Shown here in pieces: positions 9,291-20,098 of a stretch of 64,000 nt of DNA. Within the stretch, counting starts at the first letter, position 1. The number at the start of each line of letters is the position of its first letter. Source of the stretch: Pseudidiomarina halophila (GTDB lineage: Bacteria > Pseudomonadota > Gammaproteobacteria > Enterobacterales > Alteromonadaceae). The notes under the pieces were generated by a model that was given only the letters and a program-made list of their open reading frames with translations, was not told the DNA's origin and searched no databases. The DNA lies in the NCBI RefSeq assembly GCF_003987215.1, contig NZ_PIPW01000001.1, forward strand, positions 310,001 to 374,000, in the 5' to 3' direction. Position numbers and translations under genes: made by a program.

Positions 9291-11213
9291 TTGAGCGATA
9301 TGGCAAAAAATTTAATTCTTTGGCTGGTGATTGCTGTCGTATTAATGACGGTGTTCAATAGTTTCAGTCCTGGCAGCGGCACCACCGAACAGGTTCCGTA
9401 TAGCGAATTTGTTTCGCAGGTGAACAACGGCGGTGTCCGTAAAGCTGATATTGATGGGCGGATGATCACTGCGCAATCGCGTACGGGTGAGTCGTTTACT
9501 ACGGTGATGCCGATGAGCGACCCTGAACTTATGAATGACTTACTGCAGAATAATGTTGAAGTGGTCGGAAAACCACCAGAAGAGCCGAGTATTCTTACTT
9601 CGATCTTCATCTCGTGGTTCCCAATGCTGCTGCTTATTGGTGTGTGGATTTTCTTCATGCGTCAAATGCAAGGCGGTGGCGGTGGTCGCGGGGCGATGAG
9701 CTTTGGTAAGAGTAAGGCGCGTCTGATGAGTGAAGAGCAGATCAAAACCACCTTCAGCGACGTTGCAGGCTGTGATGAAGCGAAAGAAGAGGTTTCGGAA
9801 CTGGTTGAGTACTTGCGTGACCCAACCAAGTTCCAGCGCTTAGGTGGTAAAATTCCTACCGGCGTGCTTATGGTAGGACCTCCTGGTACGGGTAAGACAT
9901 TGCTTGCCAAAGCGATTTCCGGCGAAGCAAAAGTCCCGTTCTTTTCTATCTCAGGTTCTGACTTCGTCGAAATGTTTGTTGGTGTCGGCGCATCGCGTGT
10001 GCGTGACATGTTCGAACAGGCGAAAAAGTCAGCACCTTGCATTATCTTCATCGATGAGATTGATGCCGTGGGTCGTCAGCGGGGCGCAGGTCTTGGTGGC
10101 GGACACGATGAACGTGAACAGACCTTGAACCAGATGTTGGTTGAGATGGATGGCTTTGAAGGTAATGAAGGAATTATCGTCATTGCTGCAACCAACCGTC
10201 CTGATGTATTGGATCCGGCATTGCTACGACCTGGCCGTTTTGACCGTCAAGTCATGGTGGGTTTACCGGACGTACGCGGACGTGAGCAGATCCTGAAAGT
10301 CCATATGCGTAAAGTGCCCTTAGGTGATGATGTTGATGCATCAGTCATTGCGCGTGGTACGCCGGGCTTTTCAGGTGCAGATCTTGCTAACCTGGTTAAC
10401 GAGGCGGCGTTATTTGCGGCGCGTTCTAACAAGCGTGTAGTCGCTATGGAAGAATTCGACAAAGCGAAAGACAAGATTATGATGGGCGCTGAACGCCGCT
10501 CGATGGTTATGACGGATGAAGAGAAAGCAATGACTGCTTATCACGAAGCTGGTCACGCCATCGTCGGTCGCTTGGTTCCTGAGCATGACCCGGTTTACAA
10601 AGTTTCGATTATCCCACGCGGCCGCGCTCTTGGGGTAACGATGTACCTGCCGGAGCAGGATCGGGTGAGTCATTCCAAGCAGCATCTGGAAAGCATGATT
10701 TCGAGCTTATTTGGTGGTCGTCTGGCCGAGCAAATCATCTATGGTGATGAGAAAGTCACTACAGGTGCCTCGAATGATATTGAGCGGGCTACGCAGATTG
10801 CCAAGAAGATGGTCACTCAGTGGGGCTTGTCAGAAAAAATGGGGCCGTTGCTATATGCTGACGATGAGAACGAGGTTTTCCTTGGTCGCTCGGTAACTCA
10901 GCACAAACACATGTCCGATGAGACAGCGCGCGCCATTGACCAGGAAGTGAAGCTGTTCATTGACCGTAACTACGATCGTGCGAAGCGGATTCTGGAAGAG
11001 AACGTCGATATTCTGCATACCATGAAAGATGCGTTGATGAAGTATGAAACCATCGATGCGGACCAGATTGATGACCTGATGAATCGTCGCGATGTGCGTG
11101 AACCACGTGACTGGCAGAAGCCGGATCGCAATGATGATACGAGTGGCGGTGCGACAACGAGTTCCGATGAGGAACCGTTGACGGGTAAGCCCGGCGATGC
11201 GCCCGCAAGTTAA
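9291..11213 (+). CDS. ftsH: ATP-dependent zinc metalloprotease FtsH
   Basis: Membrane-anchored AAA+ protease that degrades sigma-32, LpxC and misassembled membrane proteins. The 640 residues contain TM1 (about 7-25), a periplasmic domain, TM2 (about 103-123), Walker A GPPGTGKT at 196-203, the AAA second region of homology, and the zinc motif HEAGH near residue 425. The TTG at 9291 was kept because a GAGG (9279-9282) is spaced for it. The in-frame ATG at 9300 matches the E. coli start but is too far from that site. The terminator at 11219 follows immediately. Confidence 0.97.
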   Translation: MSDMAKNLILWLVIAVVLMTVFNSFSPGSGTTEQVPYSEFVSQVNNGGVRKADIDGRMITAQSRTGESFTTVMPMSDPELMNDLLQNNVEVVGKPPEEPSILTSIFISWFPMLLLIGVWIFFMRQMQGGGGGRGAMSFGKSKARLMSEEQIKTTFSDVAGCDEAKEEVSELVEYLRDPTKFQRLGGKIPTGVLMVGPPGTGKTLLAKAISGEAKVPFFSISGSDFVEMFVGVGASRVRDMFEQAKKSAPCIIFIDEIDAVGRQRGAGLGGGHDEREQTLNQMLVEMDGFEGNEGIIVIAATNRPDVLDPALLRPGRFDRQVMVGLPDVRGREQILKVHMRKVPLGDDVDASVIARGTPGFSGADLANLVNEAALFAARSNKRVVAMEEFDKAKDKIMMGAERRSMVMTDEEKAMTAYHEAGHAIVGRLVPEHDPVYKVSIIPRGRALGVTMYLPEQDRVSHSKQHLESMISSLFGGRLAEQIIYGDEKVTTGASNDIERATQIAKKMVTQWGLSEKMGPLLYADDENEVFLGRSVTQHKHMSDETARAIDQEVKLFIDRNYDRAKRILEENVDILHTMKDALMKYETIDADQIDDLMNRRDVREPRDWQKPDRNDDTSGGATTSSDEEPLTGKPGDAPAS

Positions 11214-11218
11214 TGGAG

Positions 11219-11245
11219 AAAAGCCCCGGTTCGGGGCTTTTTTTT
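11219..11245 (+). terminator. Intrinsic terminator between ftsH and folP
   Basis: AAAAGCCCCG (11219-11228) pairs with CGGGGCTTTT (11232-11241), followed by more T to 11245. It begins five bases after the ftsH stop. The folP ribosome-binding site (GAGGA, 11246-11250) starts right at the end of the T run, so folP expression depends on read-through or a promoter inside ftsH. Confidence 0.85.
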
Positions 11246-11257
11246 GAGGATAGCAGT

Positions 11258-12073
11258 ATGACAGCTGGAACCGCACAGCCCAAAGTAATGGGTATTCTCA
11301 ATATCACTCCGGATTCTTTCTCTGATGGTGGTCGATACGATGGACTTGACCGTGCGCTACGGCAAGCACAGCAAATGGTTGCCGATGGTGCCGAATACCT
11401 TGATGTTGGCGGCGAGTCTACGCGACCAGGCGCTGAGGCCGTAGGAATTCAGGAAGAGCTTGATCGAGTTATGCCGGTGCTCAACCGGTTACGGGCAGAA
11501 TTTGATGTTGCTCTGTCGATCGATACCTGCAAGACCGCAGTTATGGCTGAAGCCTTAGGGCAGGGTGTTGACTTAGTAAATGACATTCGCGCTTTGCAGG
11601 ATGATGGCGCCCTGGCGTTACTGGCTCAACATGATGCTGATGTCTGCCTGATGCATATGCAGGGTGAGCCGCGCACGATGCAGCATGAGCCACGCTACGA
11701 CGACGTAGTAATTGAGGTGAAGTCATTCCTGCAGGAGCGCCTGCGAGCCTGTGAGCAAGCTGGCATAGCTTTAGAACGGATTTATCTTGATCCAGGCTTT
11801 GGCTTTGGTAAAAGCGTCAGGCATAATTATCAGCTGCTGCAACGTATGCAAGCTTTTCACGAGCTGCAACAGCCGTTGCTGATTGGATTATCGCGAAAAT
11901 CAATGTTGGGTCATGTGACCGGGCGCGAAGTGCCGGAACGCTTGCCGGCGAGTATCGCCGCCGCAACGATAGCAGCAATGAAAGGGGCGCGAATTATTCG
12001 TGTACATGATGTCAGGGAAACGGTTGATGCAATGAAAGTGGTTGCAGCAACCTTGGCTGGAGATTTCAGTTGA
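11258..12073 (+). CDS. folP: Dihydropteroate synthase
   Basis: Joins p-aminobenzoate to the pterin diphosphate in folate synthesis and is the target of sulfonamides. The ATG at 11258 follows GAGGA and gives 271 residues. Family signatures are intact: [15 protein letters not shown] near residue 10, [10 protein letters not shown] near 50, DP-GFGFGK in the middle, and GLSRKSMLG with SIAAA near the end. A longer frame starting in the ftsH stop would read through the terminator and is not credible. The stop overlaps the glmM start (TTGA). Confidence 0.97.
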   Translation: MTAGTAQPKVMGILNITPDSFSDGGRYDGLDRALRQAQQMVADGAEYLDVGGESTRPGAEAVGIQEELDRVMPVLNRLRAEFDVALSIDTCKTAVMAEALGQGVDLVNDIRALQDDGALALLAQHDADVCLMHMQGEPRTMQHEPRYDDVVIEVKSFLQERLRACEQAGIALERIYLDPGFGFGKSVRHNYQLLQRMQAFHELQQPLLIGLSRKSMLGHVTGREVPERLPASIAAATIAAMKGARIIRVHDVRETVDAMKVVAATLAGDFS

Positions 12074-13410
12074 GTCAACGTAAGTATTTTGGCACCGATG
12101 GTGTCCGTGGTCGGGTCGGTGACTTTCCGATTACCCCCGATTTCGCCGTCAAGCTAGGCTGGGCCGCTGGGACGGTTTTGTCTAAGTCAGGTAATCAACG
12201 CGTACTAGTGGGTAAAGACACCCGTCTGTCAGGCTACATGTTGGAGTCAGCACTGGAAGCTGGACTGCTTTCGGCGGGCGTTAGTGTCGAGTTTCTCGGC
12301 CCTATGCCAACCCCAGCAGTGGCTTATTTGACACGGAATTTCCGTGCTGCTGCCGGAATCGTTATCAGTGCCTCGCATAACCCGTATTACGACAACGGAA
12401 TTAAGTTTTTCTCTGACTCCGGCAGTAAGCTTGCCGATGCCGTTGAGAGCGAAATTGAGCGATTGCTGGATGAACCGCTCGTTTGCGTTCCATCGGAGCA
12501 AATGGGTCGTGCCAGCCGCATCGATGATGCGCCAGGGCGGTATATTGAATTCTGTAAAAGTGTTTTTCCTTCAGAACTGTCGCTAAGCGGTTTAACCATC
12601 GTGGTCGATTGTGCTCATGGTGCGACCTATCATATTGCACCAGACGTACTGCGGGAACTCGGTGCCACAGTGCATGAAATTGGTACTGCGCCGAACGGTG
12701 TGAATATTAATGCCAAGTGCGGAGCAACGGACTTAGCTGCACTGCAAGCCAGTGTGCGTGAACATAAAGCGGATCTTGGTTTTGCCCTCGATGGTGATGG
12801 TGATCGCTTAATGATGGTGACCGCAGAGGGACGGATCGTCGACGGCGATGATGTTATTTATATTCTTGCCCGGGCGGCCCAGCAGGATGGATTACTGCAA
12901 GGCGGGATTGTTGGCACGCTGATGTCTAACTTTGCTTTGGAAAAGTTTTTCGCCGACCGCAAAATTCCTTTTGTGCGAGCCAAAGTAGGTGATCGTTATG
13001 TCATGGAAGAATTAGTTAAACGTGACTGGAAGATTGGCGGTGAGAATTCCGGACATTTAATCAATCGCCAGTTTCATAGTACCGGTGATGGGATCATCGC
13101 CGGATTACAGGTGTTGACGGCAATGCAGCGTGAACAGTGCAGTTTGACTGAGCTGCTGCGCGGCTTTGAAAAGTACCCACAAGCGCTGATTAACGTGCGG
13201 TTCCAGGCTGGATCAGATCCACTCAATGATGCCGCGGTGCAATCAGCGGTCGCTGATGTTGAACGCCGCCTTGGCAACGAGGGGCGGGTACTGTTGCGCA
13301 AATCGGGCACTGAACCCCTGATCCGGGTGATGGTTGAAGGCCGTGATCCACAGACGGTTAAGACCCTGGCGCAGCAAATTGCCAGTGAAGTTGATGCCGC
13401 GGCGAATTAA
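12070..13410 (+). CDS. glmM: Phosphoglucosamine mutase
   Basis: Converts glucosamine-6-phosphate to glucosamine-1-phosphate on the route to UDP-GlcNAc for peptidoglycan and LPS. The 446 residues match the family. The catalytic phosphoserine is S102 in ISASHNP. The metal loop DGDGDR lies near residue 240 and the substrate loop GENSGH near 325. The C-terminal phosphate loop RKSGTEP is present. The start is TTG, sharing bases with the folP stop, so translation is coupled. Confidence 0.97.
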   Translation: MSQRKYFGTDGVRGRVGDFPITPDFAVKLGWAAGTVLSKSGNQRVLVGKDTRLSGYMLESALEAGLLSAGVSVEFLGPMPTPAVAYLTRNFRAAAGIVISASHNPYYDNGIKFFSDSGSKLADAVESEIERLLDEPLVCVPSEQMGRASRIDDAPGRYIEFCKSVFPSELSLSGLTIVVDCAHGATYHIAPDVLRELGATVHEIGTAPNGVNINAKCGATDLAALQASVREHKADLGFALDGDGDRLMMVTAEGRIVDGDDVIYILARAAQQDGLLQGGIVGTLMSNFALEKFFADRKIPFVRAKVGDRYVMEELVKRDWKIGGENSGHLINRQFHSTGDGIIAGLQVLTAMQREQCSLTELLRGFEKYPQALINVRFQAGSDPLNDAAVQSAVADVERRLGNEGRVLLRKSGTEPLIRVMVEGRDPQTVKTLAQQIASEVDAAAN

Positions 13411-13443
13411 TGAGCAGTCTCACTGTTTTGTAGCATTCAGTAC

Positions 13444-13472
13444 TTGTAAGTTGGCGGCAGGTTATGTAATAT
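13444..13472 (+). promoter_or_regulatory. Candidate tpiA promoter
   Basis: A -35-like TTGTAA (13444-13449) and -10-like TAATAT (13467-13472) are separated by 17 bases, in the 109-base gap between glmM and tpiA. Each matches consensus at four of six positions. Confidence 0.35.
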
Positions 13473-13519
13473 CTCGCCGCTCTTGAGGTAGCATTTAAAC
13501 GCACTTAATAGAGGCATTT

Positions 13520-14296
13520 ATGCAACGGCAACCGTTAGTCATAGCGAACTGGAAAATGAATGGCAGTCGCCTACTAACCAGTCAGTTGGCAGCGGCCTTG
13601 CGCGAGCAAGCAGCCTTGCTGAACGATGTTGCTGTGGTGGTTTGCCCACCAGCAGTGTTGTTACCTAACTGGCAACAGGAAGTGTTTTACGATGCCGTGC
13701 ATCTTGGCGCACAAGACGCCAACGAGCATGCTGCAGGCGCGCACACTGGTGAGCATAGTCTGCAGTTGCTGAGTGAAGCAGGGGCTGACTATGTACTGGT
13801 AGGGCACTCTGAACGCCGTCAGTATTACGGTGATTCCAGCGCCCGCGTTCAGGCTAAAGTAGACGCTGTGCTGGCCCATGCAGGACAAAAGTTAAAGGTC
13901 GTGCTTTGTGTAGGCGAACAGGAACACGAGCGCGATAACGGCGAGACCGTTAAAGTTATTGAAGGGCAATTAGCTACAGCCTTAGCTAATGTCAGCGCGG
14001 CACAACTCGCGCATGTGGTCATCGCCTATGAGCCAGTATGGGCCATAGGTACCGGTAAAACGGCGAGTCCACAACAAGCACAAGAAGTGCATGCATTTAT
14101 ACGTAATTGGTTGCAGCAACAGTACGCTGCTGCAGCAGAAACAGTGCCATTATTGTATGGTGGCAGTGTCAAAGCGGACAGCGCACCTGCGTTATTCGCA
14201 GAAACAGACATTGATGGTGGCTTGATCGGCGGCGCAAGTTTAGAACCAGATGCGTTCCTTGCAATTTGCCGCGCAGCCCAAGCCCGGAGAAGCTAA
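13520..14296 (+). CDS. tpiA: Triose-phosphate isomerase
   Basis: Interconverts dihydroxyacetone phosphate and glyceraldehyde-3-phosphate in glycolysis and gluconeogenesis. It has 258 residues with N10 and K12 of the active site, catalytic H96 in VGHSER and catalytic base E170 in AYEPVWAIGTGK. The phosphate loop GGSV is near residue 214. An AGAGG precedes the ATG. It is followed two bases later by secG, the usual gammaproteobacterial order. Confidence 0.98.
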   Translation: MQRQPLVIANWKMNGSRLLTSQLAAALREQAALLNDVAVVVCPPAVLLPNWQQEVFYDAVHLGAQDANEHAAGAHTGEHSLQLLSEAGADYVLVGHSERRQYYGDSSARVQAKVDAVLAHAGQKLKVVLCVGEQEHERDNGETVKVIEGQLATALANVSAAQLAHVVIAYEPVWAIGTGKTASPQQAQEVHAFIRNWLQQQYAAAAETVPLLYGGSVKADSAPALFAETDIDGGLIGGASLEPDAFLAICRAAQARRS

Positions 14297-14298
14297 CT

Positions 14299-14625
14299 AT
14301 GTACGAATTTTTATTGATTGCGTATCTTATCGTTGCCATTGTGCTGGTCGGAATTATTATGATTCAGCAAGGTAAAGGCGCCGATATGGGTGCGTCGTTC
14401 GGTGCAGGTTCATCGAACACGGTGTTCGGCTCAGGCGGTTCTGGTAATTTCCTGACGCGGACTACCGCAGTTATTGCGATTCTATTTTTCATATTAAGTT
14501 TGATTCTGGGTAATTTGTCTTCAGGTTCAGGCGACGTCGAAAGTGAATTCGAAACTATCGAAACTCCGGCGCCGGTAGCAGAAGAAATTCCAGCGTCTGG
14601 CAATGACGTGCCAGAGTCAAACTAA
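14299..14625 (+). CDS. secG: Preprotein translocase subunit SecG
   Basis: Small inner-membrane subunit of the SecYEG channel. The ATG at 14299 gives 108 residues (E. coli 110). The first membrane helix is at about 2-22, a Gly-rich cytoplasmic loop with QQGKGADMGASFGAGSS follows, and the second helix is at about 55-73. The tail is acidic and proline-rich. The longer frame overlapping tpiA adds residues not seen in the family. tRNA-Leu(GAG) follows 12 bases later, as in E. coli. Confidence 0.96.
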   Translation: MYEFLLIAYLIVAIVLVGIIMIQQGKGADMGASFGAGSSNTVFGSGGSGNFLTRTTAVIAILFFILSLILGNLSSGSGDVESEFETIETPAPVAEEIPASGNDVPESN

Positions 14626-14637
14626 GAAACGATTTAT

Positions 14638-14722
14638 GCGGATGTGGTGGAATTGGTAGACACGCTATCTTGAGGGGGTAGTGCTTTCGGGCGTGCGGGT
14701 TCAAGTCCCGCCATCCGCACCA
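14638..14722 (+). tRNA. leuU: tRNA-Leu (anticodon GAG)
   Basis: This 85-base class II tRNA has the long variable arm typical of leucine. Its acceptor stem (GCGGATG with CATCCGC) is perfect, the TTCAAGT T-loop is present, and CCA is encoded at 14720-14722. The anticodon loop TTGAGGG gives GAG, which reads CUU/CUC codons. Its place after secG matches E. coli leuU. Confidence 0.95.
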
Positions 14723-14741
14723 AATTGGCAGCCTGTTTTGG

Positions 14742-14769
14742 TTGCGTTTCCTGCGGGAATCTTTATAAT
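14742..14769 (+). promoter_or_regulatory. Promoter of the tRNA-fMet/rimP/nusA unit
   Basis: A perfect -10 TATAAT lies at 14764-14769, with a -35-like TTGCGT at 14742-14747 (16-base spacer). It is 17 bases before the initiator tRNA. Confidence 0.65.
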
Positions 14770-14786
14770 ATGGACACGTTTTCGGA

Positions 14787-14863
<77 letters not shown>

Positions 14864-14888
14864 TTTAACAAAGGGTCCAGTGTTCTAA

Positions 14889-14915
14889 AAGCCCCGCAGC
14901 AGTTCGGGGCTTTTT
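14889..14915 (+). terminator. Terminator after the initiator tRNA
   Basis: AGCCCCG pairs with CGGGGCT around an 8-base loop, followed by TTTT. It is the first of two terminators between the tRNA and rimP. Confidence 0.8.
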
Positions 14916-14981
14916 ACTATGTGACCTCTGCTGCAATGCGGTACGACACAGGTTGTCGAGCGAATTAGCAGTCATAACACT

Positions 14982-15002
14982 GGGCGTTTACGCCCTTTTT
15001 TT
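14982..15002 (+). terminator. Second terminator, directly before the rimP ribosome-binding site
   Basis: GGGCG (14982-14986) pairs with CGCCC (14991-14995) around a 4-base loop, followed by seven T. The rimP ribosome-binding site lies only about 6 bases downstream. E. coli also has leader terminators here, which NusA uses for autoregulation. Confidence 0.8.
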
Positions 15003-15021
15003 GTTTCAGGAGTTCAAGAAT

Positions 15022-15480
15022 TTGGCACGTATTGAAGAACGCTTAGTCACCATGATAGAGCCAGCCGTAGCTGCTTTGGGCTTTGAGTTGTGGGGCGTTG
15101 AATTTGTTCGCGCAGGAAAACATTCAACCTTGCGCGTTTATATTGACCATGAAAATGGTATTAGTGTTAACGATTGCGCGGATGTGAGTTACCAGGTCAG
15201 CGCGTTGTTGGATGTCGAAGACCCGATCAATAGTGAGTACTTTCTCGAAGTCTCGTCGCCGGGTATGGAACGTCCATTCTTCAGTGCTGCGCAAATGCAG
15301 GACTATGTAGGTGAAACGGTTGCGGTGGAACTGACCATGGCGCAACAGAACAAACGTAAATTTAAAGGTGTCATCAAAGCAGTTGATGGCAGCTCTGTTG
15401 ATTTCGAAGTTGAGGGTGAACCAATGACGGTCAATTACTCAACAGTGAAAAAAGCTCATTTAGTTCCTCAGTTAAACTAA
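15022..15480 (+). CDS. rimP: Ribosome maturation factor RimP
   Basis: Needed for assembly of the 30S subunit. The TTG at 15022 gives 152 residues (E. coli 150), and AGGAG at 15009-15013 is well placed for it. Conserved blocks include ALGFELWGVEFVRAG, LRVYIDHENGI, the DCADVS stretch and LEVSSPGMERP. The longer frame from 14953 would translate through the leader terminator. It sits 24 bases before nusA, in the same operon. Confidence 0.95.
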   Translation: MARIEERLVTMIEPAVAALGFELWGVEFVRAGKHSTLRVYIDHENGISVNDCADVSYQVSALLDVEDPINSEYFLEVSSPGMERPFFSAAQMQDYVGETVAVELTMAQQNKRKFKGVIKAVDGSSVDFEVEGEPMTVNYSTVKKAHLVPQLN

Positions 15481-15504
15481 GGATTGCGCAGGCGAGGCAA
15501 AATA

Positions 15505-17004
15505 ATGGCAAAAGAAATTTTATTAGTTGCAGAAGCTGTTTCGAACGAAAAAGACGTATCGAAAGAAAAAATCTTTGAGGCTCTTGAGTCTGCGTTAGCG
15601 CATGCAACGAAAAAGAAATATGACGGCGACATCGACGTGCGGGTAAGTATTGACCGTAATACCGGTGACTTCGACACCTTCCGCCGCTGGTTAGTGGTCG
15701 ACGACACGGAACAGCCGCTTGAGCATCCGTATCGCGAGATCAGCCTGGCTGCCGCTCAGTACGAAGACGAATCCGTACAAGCCGGCGATTATGTTGAAGA
15801 AGAAATCGCCTCAATTGAATTTGATCGTATTACTACCCAGACAGCGAAACAGGTTATCGTACAAAAAGTACGTGAAGCTGAACGGGCAAAAGTTGTTGAT
15901 GAGTATCAGGATCAAGTCGGCGAACTGGTGAGCGGTATCGTAAAACGCGCTAACCGCGAGCATGTACTGCTTGATTTAGGTAACAATGCAGAAGCGATGA
16001 TTTATCGTGAAGAAATGTTACCACGCGAATCCGTTCGGGTTGGCGACCGCGTACGCGGCTTGCTTTATGAAGTGCGTCCTGAGGCGCGCGGTGCGCAGTT
16101 GTTTGTCAGCCGTACCAACCCAGATTTCCTGATTGAGCTGTTCCGGATTGAAGTGCCTGAGATCGGCGAAGAAATGATCGAAATCCGCGGCGCGGCGCGT
16201 GATCCTGGTTCACGTGCGAAAATCGCAGTGAAGAGCAACGACCGTCGTATTGACCCGGTTGGCGCTTGTGTAGGCATGCGTGGAGCTCGGGTGCAGGCAG
16301 TTTCTGGCGAGCTTGGTGGTGAGCGTGTCGACATCGTGTTATGGGACGACAACCCTGCTCAGTTCGTTATCAACGCCATGGCGCCGGCAGAAGTCGCTTC
16401 GATTGTGGTCGACGAAGATGCCCACACTATGGATATCGCCGTTGAAGAAGGCAATCTTGCGCAGGCTATTGGTAAGGCTGGACAGAACGTTCGCCTTGCG
16501 AGTCAGCTCACCGGCTGGCAGCTCAATGTAATGTCGCAGGACGAATTTACTGAGAAGAACGAAGCCGAAGCGCAACGACTACTGGACTTGTTTACCAAGC
16601 ATCTTGCTATTGATGAAGATTTTGCTGCAGTTCTGGTCGACGAAGGCTTCTCCTCGTTAGAGGAAGTTGCATACGTACCTATGGATGAGTTATTGACCAT
16701 CGAAGGTATGGATGAAGAGATTGTAGAAGAGTTGCGGAATCGGGCGCGCGGAGTATTAACTACTAAAGCGCTGGCCGATGAAGAATCGCTAGAGAGCGTC
16801 GAACCGGATGAGACCTTACTAAACCTTGAAGGTTTAGACCGTCACCTGGCCTATGTGCTAGCCAGCAAAGGTATCATTACCCTGGAAGATTTGGCTGAAC
16901 AAGGCATTGACGATCTCGCAGAAATTGAAGAATTAACCGAGCAACGAGCTGGTGAGCTAATTATGCAGGCGCGTAATATTTGCTGGTTCGGTGACGAAGA
17001 ATAA
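15505..17004 (+). CDS. nusA: Transcription termination/antitermination factor NusA
   Basis: RNA polymerase-associated factor controlling pausing, termination and antitermination. The ATG at 15505, with GAGG at 15494-15497, gives 499 residues (E. coli 495). Order: N-terminal polymerase-binding domain (about 1-125), S1 domain (about 135-200), two KH domains (about 230-345), and two C-terminal acidic helix-hairpin-helix repeats (about 365-495), as in other gammaproteobacteria. It probably regulates its own operon through the two leader terminators. Confidence 0.97.
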   Translation: MAKEILLVAEAVSNEKDVSKEKIFEALESALAHATKKKYDGDIDVRVSIDRNTGDFDTFRRWLVVDDTEQPLEHPYREISLAAAQYEDESVQAGDYVEEEIASIEFDRITTQTAKQVIVQKVREAERAKVVDEYQDQVGELVSGIVKRANREHVLLDLGNNAEAMIYREEMLPRESVRVGDRVRGLLYEVRPEARGAQLFVSRTNPDFLIELFRIEVPEIGEEMIEIRGAARDPGSRAKIAVKSNDRRIDPVGACVGMRGARVQAVSGELGGERVDIVLWDDNPAQFVINAMAPAEVASIVVDEDAHTMDIAVEEGNLAQAIGKAGQNVRLASQLTGWQLNVMSQDEFTEKNEAEAQRLLDLFTKHLAIDEDFAAVLVDEGFSSLEEVAYVPMDELLTIEGMDEEIVEELRNRARGVLTTKALADEESLESVEPDETLLNLEGLDRHLAYVLASKGIITLEDLAEQGIDDLAEIEELTEQRAGELIMQARNICWFGDEE

Positions 17005-17027
17005 GATCAACGGGGGTACGACAGACT

Positions 17028-19697
17028 ATGGATGAAGTAACGCTGGATAAACTAGCTAAAGATGTAGGTACGACAGTTGATCGTTTAGTGACGCAGTTTG
17101 CTGAGGCTGGCATGAAAAAGCAGCCGGGCGATTCGGTCACTGAAGACGAAAAGCAAGCGTTGTTGGCGCATTTGAATAAGTCGCATGGCGGCAAAGGCCC
17201 GCAAGAGCCGAGTAAAATGACGCTGAAACGTAAAGAGAAAAGCACCCTTAGCATTGGCGGTGGCCCGGGTAAGAATAAGTCAGTGCAAGTTGAAGTGCGG
17301 AAAAAGCGTACCTACGTGAAGCGCTCTACGCTGGAAGACGAGCAGAAGGCCGAGCAGGAAAAAGCTGAGCAAGAACGCATTGCAGCTGAAGCGAAACGTC
17401 AGGAAGAAGAGGCGAAGGCAGCGGCAGAAGCGAAAGCGAAGGCCGAGAAAAAAGCTGCTGAAGAAAAAGCGAAGCAAGAAGCAGCACGCAAAGAGAAAGA
17501 AAAAGCCAAAGCCAAGGCTGAAGCCGAGAAACGCGCGGCAATGACGCCTGAAGAGCGTAAGAAGGCTGACGAGGCGAAAGCAGAAGCTGAGCGCTTGCGG
17601 AAGAAGCAAGAAGAAGAAGCTCGTAAGAAAGCTGAAGCTGAAGCAGCGCAACAAGCTGAAGAAGCACGTAAATTGGCGGAAGAAAACTCCGCGCGTTGGC
17701 AGGAAGAAGAAGCCAAACGCAAGCAAGCCGAACAGGAAGATGTTCACTTCACTACCTCAGAGTACGCGAAAGAAGCCGAAGACGAGCAGGACGTTGATGA
17801 AGAGCGTCGTAATCGTAAAAAGCAGAAGCGTCGCCGTGGTGATGATGAACGTGATGAGAATCCGCGTCGTGAAAAACGTCGTAAGGGCTCTAAACGTTCA
17901 ACCTTGCAGCAAGCATTTAATAAGCCAGCTGCGCCAGTAGAGCGCGAAGTTAAGCTCGGCGAAACCATCACCGTTGGTGAGCTTGCAAGCCGTATGGCGA
18001 TTAAAGCAAGTGAAGTCATCAAAACCATGATGAAGATGGGTGAGATGGTTACCATTAACCAGGTTCTTGACCAGGAAACTGCCTCATTGGTGGTCGAAGA
18101 AATGGGTCATAAAGTGGTGCTGGTAAGCGATAATGCATTGGAACAGGAAGTTCTTGCGGATCGTAACGAAGATGACAGCAAGCCGAAGGCGCCACGCGCT
18201 CCGGTAGTTACCGTTATGGGTCACGTTGACCACGGTAAAACATCGCTACTCGATTACATTCGTAAAGCCAAAGTTGCGTCCGGCGAAGCTGGTGGTATTA
18301 CTCAGCATATTGGTGCGTATCACGTGGAAACCGATCATGGCATGATCACGTTCCTGGATACCCCCGGACACGCCGCCTTTACTTCAATGCGAGCGCGCGG
18401 TGCGGGTGCCACGGATATCGTTATTCTGGTCGTTGCAGCTGATGATGGCGTTATGCCACAGACGCTGGAAGCTATCCAGCATGCGAAAGCCGCAGGCGTA
18501 CCCATCGTTGTCGCCATTAATAAAATGGATAAGCCAGAAGCTGATCCTGACCGGGTGAAAAACGAATTAGCGCAGCGCGACGTTATCCCGGAAGACTGGG
18601 GCGGTGAGGTGCAGTTCGTGCCAGTGTCAGCGCACTCCGGTGAAGGTATTGATAGCTTACTCGAAGCCATCCTGTTGCAATCAGAAGTACTTGATTTGCA
18701 AGCGGTTGCCGATGGTATGGCGCACGGTATCGTGATTGAATCACGGCTTGATAAAGGTCGCGGTCCAGTTGCTTCAATCCTGGTTCAGGAAGGCACCTTA
18801 CGCCAGGGCGATATCGTCTTGTGTGGTCTTGAATACGGTCGTATTCGTGCCATGCGTGATGAGCTTGGCCGTGATGTAAAAGAAGCAGGTCCGTCTATTC
18901 CCGTTGAGATTTTAGGTCTGTCGGGTGTACCGCAAGCCGGTGACGAAGCGACCGTGGTCAAAGACGAGCGGAAAGCACGTGAAGTAGCCAACTACCGTCA
19001 GGGTAAATATCGTGAGGTTAAGCTTGCGAAACAGCAGAAAGCGAAACTGGAGAACATGTTTGCGAACATGGAAGAAGGCGACGTGAAAGAGCTGAATGTG
19101 GTCTTGAAATCAGACGTTCAGGGTTCACTTGAAGCTATTGCTGACTCGTTGCAGAAACTGTCTACCGATGAAGTTAAAGTTAACATTATCGGCAGCGGTG
19201 TTGGTGGTATCACTGAAACCGACGCATCGTTGGCAGGCGCTTCAGACGCTATCATCGTAGGCTTTAACGTACGTGCAGATGCTGCGGCGAAGAAGGTTAT
19301 CGAGCAGGAAGCTGTCGACTTACGCTATTACAGCGTCATCTATGACTTGATTGATGAAATTAAGTTGGCAATGGGTGGCATGTTGGCGCCTGAATTTAAG
19401 CAACAAATCATTGGTCTGGCGGAAGTCCGCGACGTGTTTAAATCACCGAAGATTGGTGCCATCGCAGGTTGTATGGTTACCGAAGGTGTGGTCAAGCGTT
19501 CAGCACCGATTCGCGTATTGCGTGACAATGTAGTTATCTACGAAGGTGAGCTTGAATCACTACGCCGCTTTAAAGATGACATCGCGGAAGTTCGTGCCGG
19601 TATGGAATGTGGTATCGGTGTGAAGAATTACAACGATGTTAAAGTCGGCGACCAGATCGAAGTTTTCGAAACCGTACAAATTGAGCGGAGTCTCTAA
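17028..19697 (+). CDS. infB: Translation initiation factor IF-2
   Basis: GTPase that brings fMet-tRNA to the 30S subunit and promotes subunit joining. The 889 residues have an N-terminal helical domain (about 1-50), a long Lys/Glu/Ala-rich coiled coil (about 95-240), a very basic RRKKQKRRR stretch, a second IF2-N domain, then the G domain. That domain carries GHVDHGKT near 397, DTPGH near 445 and NKMD near 500. Two EF-Tu-like domains, domain III and C-terminal domain follow. The strong base bias of the coiled coil makes long false frames on the other strand. Confidence 0.97.
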   Translation: MDEVTLDKLAKDVGTTVDRLVTQFAEAGMKKQPGDSVTEDEKQALLAHLNKSHGGKGPQEPSKMTLKRKEKSTLSIGGGPGKNKSVQVEVRKKRTYVKRSTLEDEQKAEQEKAEQERIAAEAKRQEEEAKAAAEAKAKAEKKAAEEKAKQEAARKEKEKAKAKAEAEKRAAMTPEERKKADEAKAEAERLRKKQEEEARKKAEAEAAQQAEEARKLAEENSARWQEEEAKRKQAEQEDVHFTTSEYAKEAEDEQDVDEERRNRKKQKRRRGDDERDENPRREKRRKGSKRSTLQQAFNKPAAPVEREVKLGETITVGELASRMAIKASEVIKTMMKMGEMVTINQVLDQETASLVVEEMGHKVVLVSDNALEQEVLADRNEDDSKPKAPRAPVVTVMGHVDHGKTSLLDYIRKAKVASGEAGGITQHIGAYHVETDHGMITFLDTPGHAAFTSMRARGAGATDIVILVVAADDGVMPQTLEAIQHAKAAGVPIVVAINKMDKPEADPDRVKNELAQRDVIPEDWGGEVQFVPVSAHSGEGIDSLLEAILLQSEVLDLQAVADGMAHGIVIESRLDKGRGPVASILVQEGTLRQGDIVLCGLEYGRIRAMRDELGRDVKEAGPSIPVEILGLSGVPQAGDEATVVKDERKAREVANYRQGKYREVKLAKQQKAKLENMFANMEEGDVKELNVVLKSDVQGSLEAIADSLQKLSTDEVKVNIIGSGVGGITETDASLAGASDAIIVGFNVRADAAAKKVIEQEAVDLRYYSVIYDLIDEIKLAMGGMLAPEFKQQIIGLAEVRDVFKSPKIGAIAGCMVTEGVVKRSAPIRVLRDNVVIYEGELESLRRFKDDIAEVRAGMECGIGVKNYNDVKVGDQIEVFETVQIERSL

Positions 19698-19702
19698 CCC
19701 TT

Positions 19703-20098
19703 ATGGCGAAAGACTATAGTCGTACAGAACGGGTTGGTCAGCAATATCAGCGTGAAATTGCGCTGATATTGCAACGCGAAATCAAAGATCCACGCGTGTC
19801 GATGGTGACTGTATCGGACGTAGAAGTATCCCGAGACCTTGCCTATGCCAAAGTATTCGTTACCTTTATGCAGGATGACGAAGAGCAGGTAAAGCAGGCC
19901 CTGAAGGTACTTAATAATGCCGCTGGTTTTGTCCGTTCTTTACTTGGTAAACGGGTGAAAGCCCGGATCATGCCTGAACTCCGGTTTGTGCATGACCCGT
20001 CGTTGAATGAAGGTATTCGGATGTCGAAATTGGTGGATGAAGCCGTTCGTCGCGACGAACAACGCCATACCCCGAAGGATGACAACGGAGACGATTAA
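19703..20098 (+). CDS. rbfA: 30S ribosome-binding factor RbfA
   Basis: KH-fold protein that matures the 5' end of 16S rRNA and supports cold-adapted 30S assembly. The 131 residues begin near the family start with the [20 protein letters not shown] segment. The KH core includes [14 protein letters not shown] and [12 protein letters not shown]. The tail is charged. It starts five bases after infB, and its stop shares a base with the truB start (TAATG). Confidence 0.96.
   Translation: MAKDYSRTERVGQQYQREIALILQREIKDPRVSMVTVSDVEVSRDLAYAKVFVTFMQDDEEQVKQALKVLNNAAGFVRSLLGKRVKARIMPELRFVHDPSLNEGIRMSKLVDEAVRRDEQRHTPKDDNGDD

Noticed and set aside
14953-15021. Upstream extension of rimP
   Set aside because: It would translate through the leader terminator and adds residues absent from the family; the TTG at 15022 has a good ribosome-binding site.
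17280-17747. 155-residue frame opposite infB
   Set aside because: It is the antisense of the Lys/Glu/Ala-rich coiled coil of IF-2. Its Phe/Leu-rich product is a by-product of that base bias, with no ribosome-binding site or family match.
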